A DNA stretch of 64,000 nucleotides from Solilutibacter tolerans (GTDB taxonomy: Bacteria > Pseudomonadota > Gammaproteobacteria > Xanthomonadales > Xanthomonadaceae): the NCBI RefSeq assembly GCF_900155935.1, contig NZ_FTLW01000002.1, positions 558,001 through 622,000 on the forward strand, read 5' to 3'. Within the stretch, counting starts at the first letter, position 1. The number at the start of each line of letters is the position of its first letter. The position numbers and the translations under genes are program-made. The notes under the pieces were generated by a model, which made no database searches, was not told where the DNA came from, and worked only from the letters and a program-made list of their open reading frames with translations. This document shows, piece after piece, positions 63,285-64,000 of the stretch.

Positions 63285-64000
63285 ATGACCACCGATGCAC
63301 CGCTTTCCATCGCCCACCTGCTGCTGACGCGGCGCTTTGCCGGCACCGAGCGTCACGCAGTGGAACTAGCCAACGCACAAGCCGCGCAGGGGCACGATGT
63401 CACCCTCATCCTGCGCAAGGCGGGCGCGGAAGATCGCCCGGATGCCATCGCCCATCGCGTGTCGAAGGATGTCCGCGTGATCGTGGTTGGCGACCTGCTG
63501 TCGCCATGGCAGGCGCGTCGCGCGTTGAAGAAATTGAAGCCCGACATCGCCCATGCGCATTTGTCCGGTGGCGCACGCGCGTTGAAAGGATGGCGTCGTA
63601 CCCACACCCCACGCATCGCCACCTTGCACATCCGCTACAAGCCGCAACAGCACGACGAGTTGGATGGGCTGATCGCCATCGCGCCCTGGCAGTTCGACGA
63701 CATGCCGCCGCGCCTGCGTGCGAAGAGTGTGCAGATCGACAACTGGACAGTCCCGCGCGAGGCGTCTGCTGATGCACGCATGCGGTTGCGCAAGGAATTT
63801 GGCATCGCGCAGGACGCCTTCGTCTTCGGCGCGCTGGGTCGTGCCGAATCAAGCAAAGGGCTCGATGTGCTGGTCGATGCATGGAAACGTGCAGCTTTGC
63901 CTGCCGATGCGCGGCTGGTGATTGTCGGGCAGGGTGGCGCATGGGATGCCGTGCGGGCGCAAGCAGCAGATGATGTCGTCATGCCAGGTTTCACAGACGT
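63285..64000 (+). CDS. Family 4 glycosyltransferase (N-terminal part, continues beyond the window)
   Basis: 238 codons are visible, with no stop before the right edge. The protein starts MTTDAPLSIAHLLLTRRFAGTERHAVELANAQAAQGHDVTLI, a GT-B N-terminal domain with the usual glycine-containing first loop. It continues with DIAHAHLSGGARAL and, in the second domain, FVFGALGRAESSKGLDVLVDAW (family 4 motif GRxxxxKGxDxL). This resembles the WaaG-like group. Divergence from the GT2 gene suggests a lipopolysaccharide-core locus. Confidence 0.8.
   Translation, partial: MTTDAPLSIAHLLLTRRFAGTERHAVELANAQAAQGHDVTLILRKAGAEDRPDAIAHRVSKDVRVIVVGDLLSPWQARRALKKLKPDIAHAHLSGGARALKGWRRTHTPRIATLHIRYKPQQHDELDGLIAIAPWQFDDMPPRLRAKSVQIDNWTVPREASADARMRLRKEFGIAQDAFVFGALGRAESSKGLDVLVDAWKRAALPADARLVIVGQGGAWDAVRAQAADDVVMPGFTD

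Overview
The window is a continuous piece of core chromosome from a high-GC gammaproteobacterium, most likely a member of the Xanthomonadaceae (Lysobacter, Thermomonas or Stenotrophomonas type). The evidence is conserved gene order (rhlB|trxA-rho; ftsE-ftsX-...-rpoH; topA/smg/dprA|def-fmt-rsmB) together with families common in that lineage: monomeric NADP isocitrate dehydrogenase, S9 dipeptidyl peptidase, YcgL, DUF4124, DUF4286, DUF3106, DUF3667 and a ColRS-like two-component system beside an EptA-type transferase. I see no rRNA, tRNA, CRISPR array, prophage, insertion sequence or integrase.

Layout. 1-7800: icd tail with its terminator, a lipoprotein-type methyltransferase, rluE, a REC-histidine kinase, hrpB facing tatD, and a tryptophan-rich membrane protein. 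7800-12700: an RND efflux adaptor/permease operon and a YetF-like protein. 12700-24100: two GGDEF proteins, hemF, an S9 peptidase, a ycgL-ankyrin pair and a secreted TonB-C-like protein. 24100-28300: rho, trxA and rhlB. 28300-32500: ftsE-ftsX-double REC-ung-rpoH, mostly overlapping. 32500-37600: stress-protein oxidase, ColRS-like kinase and regulator, then PAP2 phosphatase and EptA-type transferase on the other strand. 37600-43200: priA, a 429-bp regulatory intergenic region, a sigma-4-like/DUF3106 pair, DUF4286 and a frameshifted DUF3667 gene. 43200-51500: MATE pump, sppA, an AraC regulator broken by an in-frame stop, a lipoprotein, an SDR, two DUF4124 proteins, tsaC and ohr. 51500-62500: topA, RDD-GYF protein, smg, dprA, LysM protein, def, fmt, rsmB and an ArnT-like transferase. 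62500-64000: two glycosyltransferases, the last running off the edge.

Most genes are housekeeping: DNA and RNA processing, translation start and Met processing (def, fmt, rsmB, tsaC, rluE), cell division, heat shock and envelope modification. The ColRS-like, PAP2 and EptA genes together with the ArnT-like and glycosyltransferase genes point to an outer membrane that is remodelled.

The most interesting signals are regulatory. (1) A near-perfect CIRCE operator overlaps the predicted rpoH promoter, which would place the heat-shock sigma factor under HrcA. (2) At least nine genes on both strands have a -10-like hexamer 6 or 7 nt before the start codon and no Shine-Dalgarno sequence, suggesting systematic leaderless transcription. 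(3) The priA upstream region carries two perfect inverted DnaA boxes and, next to them, an orphan intrinsic terminator that may end an unannotated small RNA. (4) Two genes are broken by single-base changes, and a ColS-like kinase has lost the recognisable ATP-binding motifs.
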